A DNA stretch of 64,000 nucleotides from Campylorhamphus procurvoides (Eukaryota; Chordata; Aves; Passeriformes; Dendrocolaptidae). Positions 61,048-64,000 of the stretch are shown piece by piece. The notes beneath the pieces were generated by a model. It saw only the letters and a program-made list of their open reading frames with translations. It was not told the DNA's origin and did not search any database. The stretch spans positions 43,881-107,880 of the forward strand of contig WBMV01003365.1 in NCBI GenBank assembly GCA_013396655.1, read 5' to 3'. Position numbers and translations under genes: made by a program. Each line of letters begins with the position of its first letter. Position 1 is the first letter of the stretch.

Positions 61048-62526
61048 GTAAGTTTTCTGCTTGTTTTTGTTGTTTTTTTTTTAAACTGCAACATGTTAAC
61101 TTGTTTTGCTACCTCCATGTGTTGACAGTTCTAGTGGTTGAGATCTCAAAAAACGCAGTAGAACGTGCTTGTTCTCATGTTTTGATGTGGATCCTCTGAA
61201 AGACAGGTTGATTATGTTTGGTACTTTTAGCAGGTGTTTTAATCATTGTATGTTCACATCACAAGAAGAGAAAATTGAAAAGATTAGTCAACAGAAATTA
61301 TGTGTCAGAAAGCAGTATGGAGCCAGTGGGGGAGTTCCTGGAAGGCAGGATTGAGTCAATTTGTCTTACAGGGACATGGTCCTCTGTTCAAAATGAAAGG
61401 ACACTGGTACCAGAAGTATACAAGTGAAGCCTGCGCTTCTGGTGTATATTTTGAGCATCACTAAAAGGGCTTCCTTTGAATGTTATCACACTTAATTTTG
61501 CTGCCAGTGCTATTTTCCTTCATAGATCTCAATTATTTGAGAAGGTGCAAACTGGTTACTCAGTATAGCACAAATGTCCTACAAGATAGGAAATGTTACT
61601 TCTCTTGCAGAAGCAAAGAATGGGAATCTTACATGGCTCTGTAAAATGAGAATTGAAACAGGCTAGAAAGCCACAAGCTATTATTGTAAGTCAAGATAAG
61701 GTCACTGTGATAATTTCCTAAATTTCTTTTGATCTTTCTCATGTTACTCTCAGGTCTTTAAAAAAAAGATATTATTTTTAAAGTTATCTCATTTTTCTGC
61801 AGCCACTCTTACATATAAACAGAAGTTACATTTGTAGCCTTCTCTCTGGCAATATTTCAACTTTTTGTGGATTGTGAGAGATTGTTGGCTTTTTCTGAAA
61901 TTCCAAGAATTTAGAATTTCTGCTCCTCTCTCAGTGCCTGAATGGCAGTCTTGAAAGCAAACTTCCAGAAGGAAGAGATCACTGTCAAAAATAGCACTGT
62001 AAACCCCAATAGCCTGGTTCAAGTTGGGTGTAAGCTGACTACAATCCCTACAGCTGCTGACCAAGGCCTGAACTGTGTTACACTTCAACGCCTTAAGCAA
62101 CTCCTCTTGATTATAGTAGAGGAAGCTGGTTTTGAGTAAAGTCTGAGTAGTGCAAGCTTTGTGATTTAACTCTTCCGTAAGATATTTTGGGAGAGGAAGA
62201 AGGGAAGCAAGTTGACATACAGAGTCTGAATGGAAGCATTGGTTTGAGGAGGATTTGTCACATAGGAGCTGCTGGTTGTGTAGAGTAGTGCTGAATTTGA
62301 TGTTTGTCCATATTATGGACAAAAAGCAGAGTAAGAGTCTATAAAGTGAAAGTGTTCATTTATTTATATCCAAGTTTTGGACTTTACCCCTGTTACCACA
62401 AGTTTTCATTAGTTCTATTCAGAAAACATTCTTTTGCACACCAAGAACATTTACTGCTATCCAGGCAATGGCAACTTTTGTTGTAGAGCACTGAAGAGAA
62501 ATTAACATTATTTGTTTGATTTCCAG
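61048..62526 (+). other. TMEM38B intron 4 (1479 bp)
   Basis: The intron has a GTAAGT donor and a TTCCAG acceptor. A 177-codon minus-strand open frame at 61789-62322 has no recognisable domain and is about the length expected by chance as the longest frame in a 64-kb AT-rich window. No other feature is seen. Confidence 0.85.
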
Positions 62527-62644
62527 CCCTGTGAAGGTGACTTTGATAGGAGCAGTTCTTTTCACCTTGCAACACAGCCAGTACTTACCAATAGCAAGAC
62601 ACAACCTTGTGTTTTTGTACACCATCTTTCTTGTCATCTTCAAG
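62527..62644 (+). CDS. TMEM38B: TMEM38B, coding exon 5
   Basis: The acceptor TTTCCAG ends at 62526 and the donor GTAAGA starts at 62645. One base completes tyrosine and 39 codons follow, ending on a whole codon. The peptide PVKVTLIGAVLFTLQHSQYL and LPIARHNLVFLYTIFLVIFK covers the last two hydrophobic helices and closely follows human. Coding sequence in the window sums to 654 bases (218 codons). The human protein is 291 residues, so the charged C-terminal tail and a final exon lie beyond position 64000. All phases agree, and the gene looks intact as far as seen. Confidence 0.95.
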
Positions 62645-64000
62645 GTAAGAATTTGAAAGTGTTGCAGGTAACTGAGTAACAGGAAATATTTTATTTAATT
62701 ATTAGAATCTATGCTTCTGGGTGGAAAGGCCAGTTCTTGCTAAAGTCATAAGCCTGTGTTCAGTCTCCTCTACATGAGAGGAGCAGAAGACCTGTTCTGT
62801 TACTGATAGTGCTCAGTGTATGAGGACTGAAAAAAAAGAAAAACAGTCAGGAATTTTGGTACCCAGCATTTGATATTCCAGGCTTATGTGTCCATAACCT
62901 CAAACAAAGCTTTTGATTGTAGAAACAAACTCTCCTGTTCTCCTGTCTTCTGCATGAACCTGGGGGTTTGCAAAACAAGCCAACTGGGCTCTCATCTCAC
63001 TTAAAGTGTTTGCAAAGTAAGTGTTTAGGTGGGAAGAGAAGGCATATCAAACTCACTCTAGAGGTAGCTATATCTGCTTTTACAATAAAATAGGCACTAC
63101 TACTCTGTTGAATTCTTCAGTCCCTCCAGTCTTGTTTGTTTCCAGGATGGTGCCTGTCTTCAGTATTGTGAGCTAGTAAGAAAACACAGTCTCTGTTAGC
63201 AGAAATCTGGCAATTTTAAGAGCTTTAGAGCTGCTGCTGAACAGACCAGAGACTGTTTGAAAGTGGTCGTTGCCAGTCTCTGTGAAGTATCTGACAAGTT
63301 TAATTCTACAAATGTTACTTTAGAGAGCTGAGACTTCCAGCTGGTGTTCATGATTCTCCACCTAAACCAGTAAAGGCATTGTTGAACTGGGGGTGCTGAG
63401 AATGGAGAAATAAAGGAATGTTATTATGGAACTGAGAAATCACAGCTGTCTTCCGGAGTGGGCTGTCAGGGTACACTGAAGTGACGAAATCCTTACACTG
63501 ATGGTAATACGGACCATCAGGAACTTGAGCACCCACCTAACTAACAAAGCAACATCTGTGGATCAGGCATAGTCCTGTAGTAGTGTCTTTTAGAAACTCA
63601 GCATGTCTTTGAAAACTGTAGAAACTGTTGCAATATAAACTTGTCCAGTACCTGGATCTATAAAACAGTTTTTTCTATCCTGATTCCAGTTAGTGTCCTA
63701 AGGAATGTCCACCTAAACCTCTAAACTTTATGGAGCGACTATGACTGTCTGGAATTCTGATTAAAGTCTGGTTGCGTATAAAAATTTAGGTGCTTACACA
63801 TTCCATTCTTTCAGTTTAAATGGAAGTAAGCCACTCTGTTTACAGTTTTTCAAGGCACAAAGCTTACACATAAAAGTTGCTCTTCACCTTAGTTGTATGC
63901 CATTAAATGTGGTTTATTCTTAGGATGATTTTAGTAATCTTACACAGAAAGATTTTTGTTCATATTGTTTGTGTATGACACACAGAATCATAGAATGTTA
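62645..64000 (+). other. TMEM38B intron 5, continues past window
   Basis: The intron has a GTAAGA donor. No acceptor leading to the last TMEM38B exon occurs before the window ends. The last bases begin a CR1 copy. Confidence 0.85.
63982..64000 (-). mobile_element. CR1 3' terminus, cut by window edge
   Basis: The final bases contain CAGAATCATAGAATGTTA, the reverse complement of the CR1 3' terminal repeat. The element continues beyond the window. Confidence 0.75.

Noticed and set aside
1..64000. CRISPR arrays, operons, bacterial promoters, tRNA or rRNA genes
   Set aside because: The sequence is vertebrate nuclear DNA; no regularly spaced repeats and no tRNA- or rRNA-like sequence were found by reading, although a covariance-model scan could find short RNA pseudogenes that I missed.

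Overview
The window reads as nuclear DNA of a bird, probably a songbird. It has vertebrate exons with GT-AG introns, CR1 LINE 3' ends in both orientations, and an endogenous-retrovirus LTR of a type I know from passerines. Three genes lie in the order fukutin, TAL2, TMEM38B, all on the plus strand, which is the order on human 9q31. In birds this segment is Z-linked. The species and the chromosome are inferences; gene identities come from exon-by-exon translation.

Layout. 1-6501 holds the last three coding exons of FKTN (1310-1443, 2353-2480, 6288-6501). An antisense solo LTR with a perfect 5-bp target duplication and a CR1 copy sit in its introns, and the 3' UTR runs to roughly 8.3-8.6 kb. 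8.6-34.5 kb is a 26-kb region without a recognisable gene. It holds several CR1 pieces, one sense LTR fragment with a TATA box, and some non-repeat blocks that look like candidate regulatory elements. 34534-34887 is an intact TAL2 bHLH reading frame with a splice-acceptor-like sequence just upstream and AU-rich elements downstream. 35-51 kb is again gene-free, with CR1 copies, a long pyrimidine tract, and an inverted pair of STAT-type motifs. 51.15-51.6 kb is a CpG island carrying the TMEM38B start. Coding exons 1 to 5 of TMEM38B follow to 62644, and the last coding exon lies beyond the window.

The genes do not form a pathway. FKTN is a Golgi ribitol-phosphate transferase of alpha-dystroglycan glycosylation, TAL2 a tissue-restricted transcription factor, and TMEM38B an ER potassium channel supporting calcium release. 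The large gaps around TAL2 fit a developmental gene with distal regulation, but this cannot be shown from one sequence.

I found no new biological system. The most actionable observations are an exact 142-bp duplication flanking a single N at 53702 (almost certainly an assembly error), an LTR-like element in TMEM38B intron 1 with two CTCF-like cores 73 bp apart, and the inverted STAT-type pair at 49917-49973. Most other open reading frames are chance frames or lie inside CR1 copies.
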